Notes: generated by a model not told the origin, from the letters alone. A stretch of 62,994 bases of DNA from Desulfuromonadaceae bacterium (GCA_028687585.1 JAQTZV010000030.1:1-62994), one strand, 5' to 3'; shown: positions 1 through 6,929, counted from the stretch's first letter. Translations and numbers: made by a program.

Positions 1-16
1 AGCAAACACAAAACCA

Positions 17-52
17 AGAAGCCACTGTGTGGACAGGCACGGGAAGGCTTCT
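17..52 (-). terminator. weak terminator-like hairpin after the OmpA-family gene
   Basis: On the minus strand a 7-bp stem (AGAAGCC/GGCTTCT) with a loop of about 22 nt is followed by the T-rich stretch TGGTTTTGTGTTT. It lies 16 bases beyond the stop of the OmpA-family gene. The long loop and interrupted T-run make it a weak candidate. Confidence 0.35.
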
Positions 53-67
53 CTTGAAAAGAAATAA

Positions 68-715
68 TCACTTTCGGGTGTGTTTCATTTTAACATCCCG
101 GTCTTTCATGAAACTTTTGACACTATCTTGCTCCACAATGTCAACCCGCCTGTTCAACTGCTTGTTATTTGATACAGGACAGCATGTGCCTCTTCCTTCA
201 ACAGTTCCCACATTCAATCTATTGGCCTTCAAAATTTCTGCTACATGCTCCGCCCTTCTGATCGACAGCTTTTCGTTATAGGCATTCGTCCCAATCAAGC
301 AGGTATAGCCCTTCAGATCGAATGTGCTGGTTGTCGGTAACCCCTTCAGCAGTTCGATGAGCCGGTTGCTCTCGTAACGGGACAATTGTGCACTGTCAAA
401 ATCGAACAGAACTGTTTTGGTTCGGACCGGGGTCTGGCCTGTTTCACTTTTCTTGCTCAGAGCTTCACGCTCTTCGTGTCTGGGAGGGAGTGCCTGTTTC
501 TCAGAAGCTGTTAGACGCAGTGCCAGTTTTGGTGCGACTGGCACCATTGACAGCTGGTTGTCCGGGCAGTTTGAGCAAACTACGAATTGCTCCTCTTCCT
601 TGGCCATCGCCGCTTCGTATGTGTAGCTGTACGCCCGTTGGCGGATGTCAGTGGCGTGGCTTGCCAATGGAATGAGTTGCGAAAGCATGATGAAACTCAA
701 GGTTTTTGCCAGCAT
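68..715 (-). CDS. OmpA-family peptidoglycan-associated envelope protein
   Basis: A 215-residue protein with a hydrophobic N-terminus ending near SHATD, consistent with a Sec signal peptide cut at about residue 21. The C-terminal half (about residues 100-200) is an OmpA-like domain: it opens with VLFDFDSAQLS and continues with a GYTC, R-R-A-E-H and N-R-R-V-D pattern typical of peptidoglycan binding. Cysteine pairs at about residues 47-50 and in the GTCC segment could form disulfides. OmpA-domain proteins are common in conjugative and plasmid envelope modules. Its promoter motif at 742-770 is shared with two other genes of this replicon, so I place it in the element. The exact role is not visible. 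Confidence 0.75.
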   Translation of the reverse strand: MLAKTLSFIMLSQLIPLASHATDIRQRAYSYTYEAAMAKEEEQFVVCSNCPDNQLSMVPVAPKLALRLTASEKQALPPRHEEREALSKKSETGQTPVRTKTVLFDFDSAQLSRYESNRLIELLKGLPTTSTFDLKGYTCLIGTNAYNEKLSIRRAEHVAEILKANRLNVGTVEGRGTCCPVSNNKQLNRRVDIVEQDSVKSFMKDRDVKMKHTRK

Positions 716-741
716 GTGGCCTCCAAAAATGGGTTGTTCAT

Positions 742-770
742 AGAAATAATCTATAGGGGGGGCAGGCTGG
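742..770 (-). promoter_or_regulatory. shared promoter-like motif, copy A (OmpA-family gene)
   Basis: Read on the minus strand this contains CCTGCCCCC, two bases, then TATAGAT followed by TATTT. TATAGAT ends about 36 bases before the ATG of the OmpA-family gene, a normal distance for a -10 element. The same arrangement recurs at 1041-1068 and 4921-4950. No TTGACA-like -35 is seen at the expected spacing, so an activator or a special sigma factor is likely. Confidence 0.6.
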
Positions 771-962
771 ACGCTCTGCTTGGGAATTCATGAAGTTAAC
801 TGAGGACCATCGGGAATCAACGTGAGACGTCAGGATAGATTGTGGCCGAGATGATTATTTTCAAGGGCAGCAGTGACTAAGCGAATGACGCATATGAAGA
901 ACCTACCCGCGTGCAAGGAGGCAAACCTGACTGGACAGATTAGCTTTGGCAGGATCTGTACC

Positions 963-1030
963 ATAATAATTTTTTTATTATTTTTTTATTATTTTTATAT
1001 TATGTGGTTACATATTTTTTTCCGACAAAA
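963..1030. other. AT-rich tract in the divergent intergenic region
   Basis: The 385-base gap between the divergent OmpA-family and AlpA-like genes (716-1100) holds the two facing promoter motifs and this tract of repeated TTATTATTTTT-type sequence. It resembles an upstream AT-rich (UP-like) or nucleoid-protein binding region. I see no credible gene in the gap. Confidence 0.4.
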
Positions 1031-1040
1031 CGGCCAAAGC

Positions 1041-1068
1041 TACCTGCCCCCCTTATAGATTATTTTAA
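1041..1068 (+). promoter_or_regulatory. shared promoter-like motif, copy B (AlpA-like gene)
   Basis: CCTGCCCCC, two bases, TATAGAT, then TATTTTAA. The TATAGAT block at 1054-1060 is about 40 bases upstream of the AlpA-like start. It matches copies A (742-770, minus) and C (4921-4950, plus). The motif therefore probably drives the alpA-trfA part of the replicon. Confidence 0.6.
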
Positions 1069-1100
1069 CAAAGAGAAACATCAAGAACGGAGGAAAAGCA

Positions 1101-1274
1101 ATGGAAGCTCTTTTGAGGCAACGTGACCTGATGGAAATCATGCATGTATCGCGAGCAACACTCTGGAGGATGCTGAGATATCAGGATTTTCCGAAACCGG
1201 TCGTTTTGATGGGATGCAAGCGGTGGCGGCATGAGGATTTTGAATCGTGGCTTGAGGCGAAAAAAGGTGAGTAG
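1101..1274 (+). CDS. AlpA-like/excisionase-type helix-turn-helix regulator
   Basis: A 57-residue protein beginning MEALLRQRDLMEIMHVSRAT. It has a MerR-like winged-helix pattern: an L-M-E-I-M-H-V-S-R-A-T-L-W-R-M helix-turn-helix at about residues 10-24, then the FPKPV turn and W-R-H-E-D-F-E-S-W that end AlpA/Xis-type proteins. A clear ribosome binding site (GGAGG at 1089-1093) precedes the ATG. AlpA proteins activate integrase genes or act as excisionases. It is the first gene of the rightward operon on this replicon and could also regulate trfA. It is very short but the fold pattern is distinctive. Confidence 0.75.
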   Translation: MEALLRQRDLMEIMHVSRATLWRMLRYQDFPKPVVLMGCKRWRHEDFESWLEAKKGE

Positions 1275-1426
1275 GAAACTTTCTTCACAGATAACGGTCG
1301 AATGGGATGCAGCTACTTCATTGTCTGTTCCGAAGTTTGGCTCTTTTGCTTTCACCTATGGACCCATGTTCGGGCATGGCCAGCTCGAAGGGTTCCACGA
1401 AATATACGGCATAGAGGTGCCCACGG

Positions 1427-2278
1427 GTGCAGACAGCAAAGCATGACAAACCACAGATGCAGTTGTTTGCAGACTCGCAAGGCTCCTACGCCTCTGATTC
1501 TTTCGAACAGATACTGGCAAGCCTTGCCGCCAGACCGAAATATCTTCCTGAGTGGCCCGACGGGCAGAGGGCAATGCCGAATGAAATTCTGCGGTCGGCG
1601 CTCTTCAACTGTCGTAACAGGAATCTTCCGCGCGTGTTCATGAAGGAAGCTGAAATAGCCGTGATTGGAGATGGGGAGGTCATCTATCGAGGCGAAGAGT
1701 TGCGCCAGGATGATGAACTTGTCTGGATGCACCTTATGCACCTGATCAAAAAACTTCCTTTGGGGGAATGTGTCGACTTCACGCCATATTCTTTCATCAA
1801 AGCAATTGGGTGGCCAATCAAGGGGCAAAATTATGAACGACTGAGGACCTGCCTGAGTCGCATGCAGGCAACAGCACTTCGCATCCAGTCAAAGCGCCTG
1901 CATTGTTTCATCAGTGTTTCACTGATCCAGAAGTTCATGTCCAGAAACGACCAGAATGAAAATCTCTCCCGCTGGCAAGTGTGGGTCGGTAAGGAGATGC
2001 AGTTGCTGTTCGACGAAGAATTTCTTACCAGGATGGCATGGGAGACGAGGCGTGCATTGCCGGACGGAATTACTTCAAAACTATTCGGATACTGGGCCAG
2101 TCACAGAAAGCCATACCCGGTCAAGATTGAAACTTTGTTGAAGTTGTGCGGTTCGACAATGGCTGTAAAGCATTTCAAGGTCGAGTTGAAGAAGGCCCTC
2201 GATCATCTCAGGGGGATCGGTTTTCTGGAAACATGGGAGTTCAAGAAAGATCTTGTAGTGGTTACCAGGAGGTATTGA
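1427..2278 (+). CDS. trfA: TrfA-family plasmid replication initiator
   Basis: A 283-residue protein with a GTG start. The segment P-N-E-I-L-R-S-A-L-F (about residues 49-58), followed by R-N-R-N-L-P-R-V, is characteristic of the TrfA family of broad-host-range plasmids. The rest forms two winged-helix-like halves, with the conserved stretch LFDEEFLTRMAWE near residue 195. TrfA binds iterons, opens the origin and recruits host DnaB. Six iterons start within its stop codon and run immediately downstream (2273-2404), which strongly supports the call. No Shine-Dalgarno sequence is obvious before the GTG. Translation could instead begin at the ATG at residue 11. Confidence 0.85.
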   Translation: MQTAKHDKPQMQLFADSQGSYASDSFEQILASLAARPKYLPEWPDGQRAMPNEILRSALFNCRNRNLPRVFMKEAEIAVIGDGEVIYRGEELRQDDELVWMHLMHLIKKLPLGECVDFTPYSFIKAIGWPIKGQNYERLRTCLSRMQATALRIQSKRLHCFISVSLIQKFMSRNDQNENLSRWQVWVGKEMQLLFDEEFLTRMAWETRRALPDGITSKLFGYWASHRKPYPVKIETLLKLCGSTMAVKHFKVELKKALDHLRGIGFLETWEFKKDLVVVTRRY

Positions 2279-2404
2279 CCTTTGACCGACCAACTATTGA
2301 CCTATGACCGACTCATTATTGACCTTTGGCCGACCGGTACTGACTTTTGACCGACCAATGTATTGACTTTAGACCGACCGGGCTGTTGACCTTAGACCGA
2401 CCGG
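2273..2404 (+). repeat. six 21-bp iterons of a plasmid origin (oriV)
   Basis: Six direct repeats with consensus TATTGACCTTTGACCGACC start at about 2273, 2295, 2317, 2338, 2361 and 2384. Spacing is 21-23 bp, about two helical turns, so all copies face the same side of the helix. The first repeat includes the trfA stop codon. Copies differ at only a few positions. This is the expected binding array for the adjacent TrfA-type initiator. Confidence 0.9.
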
Positions 2405-2436
2405 CATTGCGCAGCTTTCTGAAATCAATGGCATGG

Positions 2437-2492
2437 TTACGAGGTTATTAACAACCCGCTAACCTTCTTTTAACCAATTTTTAACCAATAAT
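2437..2492. other. AT-rich tract next to the iterons (candidate unwinding region)
   Basis: Just after the iterons the sequence becomes AT-rich and contains two tandem copies of TTTTAACCAAT (2468-2490) plus GGTTATTAACAACC at the left. In iteron plasmids the DNA unwinding element sits beside the iteron array, so this tract is the likely melting region. The role is inferred from position and composition. Confidence 0.5.
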
Positions 2493-2519
2493 ATACGTCG
2501 GCTTGACAGGAAGGAAACA

Positions 2520-2837
2520 ATGAACTGCCCATTTCCGGAAGAAGCAAAAGCAACAGTGATCTCGTATCTGCGCCGTTCAGGCCAGGCCGTTGTCTTTTCG
2601 GAAGGTTCATTCGTCCTCGTAAATGGAACACCGAATGTAAACGTCATTGAGCAGGCATGTGCTGACGGTGCAGTGTCGTTGACCGAGGATGGTTCAATTC
2701 AGGTATGTGGAACAAGGATCATGCAGGAGATTGATACCATGAAGTTACGCAGAAGGGTTGAGGATCATCTGCGAAAATCGGCATCAAAACAGGACATCAT
2801 TCGCATAGCAGCATGTCTTGGTATCACATTGAAGTAA
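2520..2837 (+). CDS. hypothetical protein of the plasmid-like replicon
   Basis: A 105-residue protein with a good ribosome binding site (AGGAAGG at 2508-2514). No family is recognised. The N-terminal half looks like a small alpha/beta domain (FPEEAKATVISYLRRSGQAV). The C-terminus (about residues 68-105) is basic and helical and ends IIRIAACLGITLK, which could be a DNA-binding helix. It sits directly after the origin and before a terminator. Small genes in this position often control copy number or partition, but that is only positional inference. Confidence 0.6.
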   Translation: MNCPFPEEAKATVISYLRRSGQAVVFSEGSFVLVNGTPNVNVIEQACADGAVSLTEDGSIQVCGTRIMQEIDTMKLRRRVEDHLRKSASKQDIIRIAACLGITLK

Positions 2838-2972
2838 CTGCTGATTCCTTCTCCCCTTGAAAAATCATACCAAAGGGCAGTGTAGCGTCTGGCTTCGGCA
2901 CATAGCTGTTTCTGGACGCTGAATCGAATATTCATTCTGGCACGGCCAGGCTCACAGCGTTGAGTACTGGCA

Positions 2973-3013
2973 AAGCCGGTCATCGGAGCACGACTCTGTG
3001 GCCGGTTTTTTTT
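2973..3013 (+). terminator. intrinsic terminator
   Basis: An 11-bp stem including G-T pairs (AAGCCGGTCAT pairing with GTGGCCGGTTT) and a loop of about 14 nt are followed by a run of eight T. The preceding 135 bases (2838-2972) have no ORF, so the terminator ends either the 2520-2837 transcript or a small untranslated RNA. Confidence 0.7.
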
Positions 3014-3030
3014 ATCTGGAGGGTTAATGT

Positions 3031-3591
3031 ATGGACTTTCTGCAAGCGGCGGCGTGGGTGAAGGATCATGAGTCAGTAATCAAGGGCTATATAGCCAAAT
3101 ATCGCTTTTTTTCGCCGTATGAAGAACGCGACTACATGCAGGAAGCACGCATGGCGGCAATGGTTGCAGTCATGCGCTGCGAGCAGAAGGGCCTTCAGTT
3201 TGTGCCAACATTCTGGAAGGTTTTCCGCAACCAGATAAGTGTCATTACCCCTTCACCAGAAATACACACCCATGGGTCAAACTCGATTCCCTCACATCTC
3301 TGCACAGACGATCTCACAGTGATTTCAGGCATGCGTGCAAAGAGCAAATCAAAGCAGCCGGACACAGAGGCTATATACAACTCTATCTGCCACCACCTTA
3401 CCGAAAAGGAACGGCAAGTCCTCTTTCTGTCTCTGGGTATCGGCATGGAAGGGAGCCTATCAAACTACGAGATTGCCGAGCGGCTCGGGTGCGTTGTCTC
3501 AAATGTTCGTGACATCATCAAAAGAGCACTGGAGCGGATAAAGACTCATGTAGGCAATGGTACCATTGATCCCAAACGTTTTGTCTGCTGA
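3031..3591 (+). CDS. small sigma-70-like RNA polymerase factor
   Basis: A 186-residue protein. The N-terminal part (about residues 25-60) resembles sigma region 2, with the acidic-aromatic pattern YEERDYMQEARMAAMVAVM. The C-terminal part (about 118-175) is a region-4 helix-turn-helix: LTEKERQVLFLSL, then SNYEIAERLGCVVSNVRDII and a basic helix. The middle carries a low-complexity Pro/His/Ser stretch and no clear region 3. A GGAGGG ribosome binding site lies at 3018-3023. It may be a dedicated sigma factor for the replicon's three shared promoters. It could alternatively be a sigma-like regulator without core-binding activity. Confidence 0.6.
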   Translation: MDFLQAAAWVKDHESVIKGYIAKYRFFSPYEERDYMQEARMAAMVAVMRCEQKGLQFVPTFWKVFRNQISVITPSPEIHTHGSNSIPSHLCTDDLTVISGMRAKSKSKQPDTEAIYNSICHHLTEKERQVLFLSLGIGMEGSLSNYEIAERLGCVVSNVRDIIKRALERIKTHVGNGTIDPKRFVC

Positions 3592-3629
3592 CAAGGTAGT
3601 AATCAATCATACAGCACAGGAGGTTACAC

Positions 3630-4130
3630 ATGGATGTAGAGGAAGCAGCAGCAAAATTTCACCCGGTATCATTGAAAGCGCTGAAACGGATGGTTGATGA
3701 AAGTCTGATATCTGAACCGTTGAATGAGTTGGATCTGCATGCCTTGTCCGTACTTTCTCGTATATGGTCAGACGAATGGTATGTGGCTCAGATGAACATG
3801 ACGTTCAGGCCTGACAAGAGAGCGCTCATGCTGGCCTTTCCCAATTTTGGAAAGGTTGAACGATACATCCTGAGTTCATATCTTCCTGGCAAATATAAAA
3901 AGAAAGCAAGGGTATCAGTCCACGAGGTTTCAAAGAATCTGCGGGAGTATTTTAAAATCGATTATCCGGATTTCAAGATCAAACGTGTCCGCCAAATTGC
4001 TTACAACATGCTCCGGAGTTCGCGGGGAGAAGTCAGAAAACAGTACCTGGGGCTGTCGGTTCTTGAACGGGAAGCATTCAATTTGCTTTCAGAGAAATCT
4101 GTCAAAAAATCCAAATACAAACTTTTCTAA
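3630..4130 (+). CDS. hypothetical protein of the plasmid-like replicon
   Basis: A 166-residue, strongly basic protein in the second half (KYKKKARVSVHEVSKNL, then KIKRVRQ) with no family I recognise. It is mostly helical by composition, with no signal peptide or membrane segment. A GGAGG site lies at 3619-3623. It sits between the sigma-like gene and the HicB-tailed gene, on the same strand, probably in one transcript. Nucleic-acid binding is possible from the charge but not shown. Confidence 0.6.
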   Translation: MDVEEAAAKFHPVSLKALKRMVDESLISEPLNELDLHALSVLSRIWSDEWYVAQMNMTFRPDKRALMLAFPNFGKVERYILSSYLPGKYKKKARVSVHEVSKNLREYFKIDYPDFKIKRVRQIAYNMLRSSRGEVRKQYLGLSVLEREAFNLLSEKSVKKSKYKLF

Positions 4131-4175
4131 GGAAAGTCTTTGTAGAAAAGTTTGTTTTACATCAAGGAGAGAACA

Positions 4176-4796
4176 ATGAAGATTGAAGATCTGGAAGAGA
4201 AACTCAACAAGCGGATCATTGAAGCGTATGCAAAAGGATACAGTGTAGTGGAGATAACCAGGGCTCTCCGGAAAACCAGTGTCGAATTCGTTCACAGCCT
4301 GTTGCGTGATACCGGGCATATTCCAGTCATGGAAAGAAGCGATTATCGCCGTCACTACGATATTGACCCCAGACTGACAAAGGCATTTCGAGCAAAGGGA
4401 TTTTCATTTGGCCGATGGTGTCTTGGCTGGAGGTTCGATCCTGCGACAGTAACGGCTGAGTTGAAATCTGCTCCTGAAAAGGAAAATGAAAGTTCAGCTC
4501 ATTCGGCACTGAAACGGGACTTTCCAGACATATTCCTCAGCATATATGCCGGCAAAACTATCAAAAAGGAAAAACGGAAACGGCTCCGCTCTCATCCGGA
4601 TTCATTGAGAATTGACTGGAATGTCGAACGTAAAATGTTTATTGCCTCCGTTACTGAATTTCCGGACATTGAGGCACATGGAAAAGACTGGGATGATGCC
4701 TTTTTCGCTTTGAAGTCAGCGTACAGGTTGCATGAGTACATCTTGAGGTTGGACCGTCTCGTCGAAAATCAGGTGACAGACGGAATGGCTCTTTAA
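4176..4796 (+). CDS. HTH-like protein with a HicB-like C-terminal domain
   Basis: A 206-residue protein. The ATG at 4176 is preferred because AAGGAGAG lies just upstream. The N-terminal region (about residues 14-50) could be a helix-turn-helix (AYAKGYSVVEITRALRKTS). The last 60 residues carry a HicB-like pattern, DWNVERKMFIASVTEFPDI then AHGKDWDDAF, as in partial RNase H-fold HicB antitoxins. No HicA partner with its short double-stranded-RNA-binding fold is adjacent, so this is not a standard hicAB pair. It is likely a DNA-binding regulator of the replicon that reuses the HicB fold. Confidence 0.55.
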   Translation: MKIEDLEEKLNKRIIEAYAKGYSVVEITRALRKTSVEFVHSLLRDTGHIPVMERSDYRRHYDIDPRLTKAFRAKGFSFGRWCLGWRFDPATVTAELKSAPEKENESSAHSALKRDFPDIFLSIYAGKTIKKEKRKRLRSHPDSLRIDWNVERKMFIASVTEFPDIEAHGKDWDDAFFALKSAYRLHEYILRLDRLVENQVTDGMAL

Positions 4797-4797
4797 T

Positions 4798-4907
4798 GGT
4801 GGCATTTTCGCCACCTTCAATGATTTGGCTCTTATTCGACTACTTAATTAGCATCCATAGATGCGTCTTTATGGGAAGGTGGCCAATAAGCAGCCATTTT
4901 CGACACC
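4798..4907 (+). repeat. repeat-bearing region upstream of parM (candidate centromere)
   Basis: The 194-base gap before parM contains a 6-bp inverted repeat, GGTGGC-ATTTTC-GCCACC (4798-4815), and a near-copy of part of it: GGCATTTTCGCCACC at 4801-4815 and GCCATTTTCGACACC at 4893-4907 (13 of 15 identical). In parMRC systems the centromere-like parC lies directly upstream of parM. The candidate rests on position and repeats only. Confidence 0.4.
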
Positions 4908-4920
4908 ATATCCGCCACCG

Positions 4921-4950
4921 CAACCTGCCCCCTCTATAGATATTTTAGTA
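4921..4950 (+). promoter_or_regulatory. shared promoter-like motif, copy C (parM operon)
   Basis: CCTGCCCCC, two bases, TATAGAT, then ATTTTAG. TATAGAT (4935-4941) lies about 50 bases before the preferred parM start. It matches the copies at 742-770 (minus) and 1041-1068, which places partition under the same control as the other replicon genes. Confidence 0.6.
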
Positions 4951-4990
4951 TGGAAACATGATTGTCTCACATTACTTTCTGGGGGTGGAT

Positions 4991-5878
4991 ATGAATGTGC
5001 TGGTGTGTGATCTCGGGTTTTCTTCGGCCAAGTGGATCTATAGAGAGCGTAAGGGAAGAATTATCTCCGCGTTCAGTTACAACGGTGACAATTTGCTGGT
5101 CGGGGAGGATTCCCTGATGTCTTCCGGCTCTTCCTATCTGAAAACGATGGAAGAGCTGCTTCGCTATTATCCGGTTTTTGTAGAGCAGTGTCAGAAACAG
5201 GCTGATACTGAAGGAGACATCCTCCTTGCAGTCGGGTTACCGTACTCCTATTGGCTGGAACAGCACAAGCCCGGGGGAGCGGTTCCCGCTTTGGCAAAGT
5301 CACTGACTGGTGGTCCAATCAAGGATGTTGCTGTGTTCCCACAAGGACTGGGAGGAGTGAGGGACTATCTGGACGGCCTGCCGGAACGGCCATCCGGGAA
5401 TGTACTCGGCATTGACATTGGCTTCAACACCATCATCTTTACCTTATTTTCACCACAGCGGAAGCAGATCATTCATGGCAAGACCCTCAACAAGCGTGGC
5501 GTACACCAGATGGCGACCAGCTTCCTCCTTCCTCGCATCAAAGACCTCGCACCGTCAGGTACCTTCACGCCGGTAGAAATTGCTTTCCTGATTGAAAAGA
5601 GATACCTGCAATACGGCTTTGAACGTCACGATGTTACCAGAGAGATCCAGGAAGCCGGCGTTGCGTACATTGAACACATCATACGGGATATTCAGGGGGA
5701 GTTGCAGGCGCATGTCGGCATGCATGCAGATTTTGATCAGGTACTGCTGTTTGGGGGAGGAGCTGCTTTTCTGAAAAATGAGCTACCGGCAAAAAATATC
5801 AAAGTTGTCGTGCTCCCGGAACCTGAATACGCCAATGCCAGAGGTTTTCAAACACTCGCCTCTGGTAAGGGGGTGTAA
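4991..5878 (+). CDS. parM: ParM/StbA-type actin-like plasmid segregation protein
   Basis: A 295-residue actin-fold ATPase. The start at 4991 is chosen because GGGGGTGG lies just upstream and the fold begins MNVLVCDLGFSSAKW; an in-frame ATG at 4958 would add 11 residues. Visible motifs are phosphate-1 (CDLGFSSAK), phosphate-2 (VLGIDIGFNTI, about residue 140) and the adenosine loop (LLFGGGAAFL, about residue 255). ParM filaments push plasmid copies apart by growing between ParR-bound centromeres. The next gene follows at once and looks like ParR, so the pair is a type II partition module. Confidence 0.85.
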   Translation: MNVLVCDLGFSSAKWIYRERKGRIISAFSYNGDNLLVGEDSLMSSGSSYLKTMEELLRYYPVFVEQCQKQADTEGDILLAVGLPYSYWLEQHKPGGAVPALAKSLTGGPIKDVAVFPQGLGGVRDYLDGLPERPSGNVLGIDIGFNTIIFTLFSPQRKQIIHGKTLNKRGVHQMATSFLLPRIKDLAPSGTFTPVEIAFLIEKRYLQYGFERHDVTREIQEAGVAYIEHIIRDIQGELQAHVGMHADFDQVLLFGGGAAFLKNELPAKNIKVVVLPEPEYANARGFQTLASGKGV

Positions 5879-5879
5879 T

Positions 5880-6191
5880 GTGCCCCAATACTCCATTAAG
5901 CTTTGCACCTATGATCCAACGATTATTGATGCATTTGAGCGCTTACGGAAAAACAGAAAACAGGCGGCTTTCACACATGAGGCGTTGAAATATTTTTTTA
6001 CCACTGAAAAGGGGGGACAGGTGCTTCTGCTTATGGAAGGGAATACTTCAAGCCTACCATTTACAGCAGTCTCATTGTCAACTGAAAGTCCTTGTATCGA
6101 AAAACCAACAGACAGAATAGTCGCCAAAAGCAATTCTGTACATGTTCAGCACAGCGATAGCAGCACCGTGTTGGACTGCATCATGAAGTAA
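5880..6191 (+). CDS. ParR-like partition adaptor
   Basis: A 103-residue protein with a GTG start at 5880, one base after the parM stop, and with AAGGGGG just before it. The N-terminal half (IKLCTYDPTIIDAFERLRKNRKQAAFTHEALKYFF) has the spacing of a ribbon-helix-helix DNA-binding domain with basic helices. The C-terminal half is Ser/Thr-rich and low in structure, as in ParR tails that contact ParM. Family identity is inferred from size, position and pattern rather than strong sequence similarity. Confidence 0.6.
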   Translation: MPQYSIKLCTYDPTIIDAFERLRKNRKQAAFTHEALKYFFTTEKGGQVLLLMEGNTSSLPFTAVSLSTESPCIEKPTDRIVAKSNSVHVQHSDSSTVLDCIMK

Positions 6192-6324
6192 ATTGCCCAT
6201 CAACACATGTAACGTTTATTTTCAGAACTAATCCATGAATGTTGAAGTGAGGAGAAGATGTTTCTTGAAGTCCATGAATAAATAGCGATATAACCGTGTA
6301 AATCAAATTTCCGGAGGAGGAACT

Positions 6325-6627
6325 ATGACAAAGACTGAACTCGTAGCAAAAATTGCTGAAGATGCTGGACTGACGAAGGCACAAGCTGAGAAGGCTCTCA
6401 ACAGTTTCATAGCAGTGACCACGGCCACATTGAAAGCCGGAGACAAGGTAGCTCTTGTCGGCTTCGGGACGTTCAGTGCTGTAACCCGTGCAGCACGTAC
6501 AGGCAGAAACCCACAAACTGGTAAGGCCATCAAGATTGCGGAAAAAACCAATGGAAAATTCATCCCAGGTAAATCACTGAAAGATCTGAACGCAAAACCA
6601 GTAAAAGCAGCGGCCAAGAAAAAATAG
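6325..6627 (+). CDS. HU-family DNA-binding protein
   Basis: A 100-residue protein with a strong GGAGGAGG ribosome binding site. It begins MTKTELVAKIAEDAGLTKAQ and contains the HU signature GFGTFS, then RTGRNPQTGK and a C-terminal segment near FIPGKSLKD. The final KAAAKKK is a short basic tail. HU bends and compacts DNA as a dimer and assists replication initiation. It is the last gene of the replicon-like region and precedes a strong terminator. It could be either plasmid-borne or chromosomal. Confidence 0.93.
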   Translation: MTKTELVAKIAEDAGLTKAQAEKALNSFIAVTTATLKAGDKVALVGFGTFSAVTRAARTGRNPQTGKAIKIAEKTNGKFIPGKSLKDLNAKPVKAAAKKK

Positions 6628-6666
6628 GTTTCCGACGAATCCAATACCAAAAAATCTTTACGATAA

Positions 6667-6707
6667 AAAACGGCCCGCAGCCATATATTGGAAGCGGGCC
6701 GTTTTCT
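6667..6707 (+). terminator. intrinsic terminator after the HU gene
   Basis: A perfect 12-bp stem (AAAACGGCCCGC / GCGGGCCGTTTT) with a 15-nt loop. It starts about 40 bases after the HU stop and ends in TTTT. A-tracts on the left side could make it act in both directions. Confidence 0.9.
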
Positions 6708-6721
6708 ATATTTGAATTCAT

Positions 6722-6775
6722 TGGAGCGGGAAACGGGATTCGGACCCTCGACCTTCAGCTTGGAAAGCCGAATCC
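6722..6775 (-). pseudogene. degenerate 3' half of tRNA-Gly(TCC), att-like scar
   Basis: On the minus strand the sequence reads as an anticodon arm with the TCC loop TTTCCAA (stem TCGGC/GCTGA), a T-arm and the acceptor strand TTCCCGC-T-CCA. The 5' half (acceptor strand and D-arm) is absent, replaced by unrelated AT-rich sequence. The T-stem has an A-G mismatch. A duplicated 3' tRNA end is the usual mark of integration by a tyrosine recombinase. No integrase or full tRNA-Gly lies in the window. Confidence 0.7.
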
Positions 6776-6885
6776 TTTAGTAATAATTTGAAGAGTAACT
6801 GGGTAGAGCTTTTTTTGTAAATACATTACAAAAATAATTTAGTGGAAATATTAGTGGAAATATTGTGAATGTGGAATCAGCTAAA

Positions 6886-6926
6886 TAAAAAAACCACCTA
6901 TGAAATCTCATAAGTGGTTGTTTTTT
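6886..6926 (-). terminator. bidirectional terminator next to tRNA-Leu
   Basis: A 12-bp stem with one mismatch (AACCACCTATGA pairing with TCATAAGTGGTT) and the 4-nt loop AATC, with A/T runs on both sides. On the minus strand it ends in seven T, four bases beyond the tRNA-Leu 3' end. Confidence 0.8.
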
Positions 6927-6929
6927 AAC

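Noticed and set aside
27..281. plus-strand ORF opposite the OmpA-family gene
   Set aside because: Antisense shadow of a protein with a clear domain and signal peptide.
2273..2404. regular direct repeats that could suggest a CRISPR array
   Set aside because: Repeats are nearly back-to-back with 0-2 bases between them, not spaced by unique 30-40 base spacers, and lie next to trfA; they are iterons.
4798..4815. 6-bp hairpin as a terminator of the HicB-tailed gene
   Set aside because: No T-run follows; it fits better as part of the repeat region upstream of parM.
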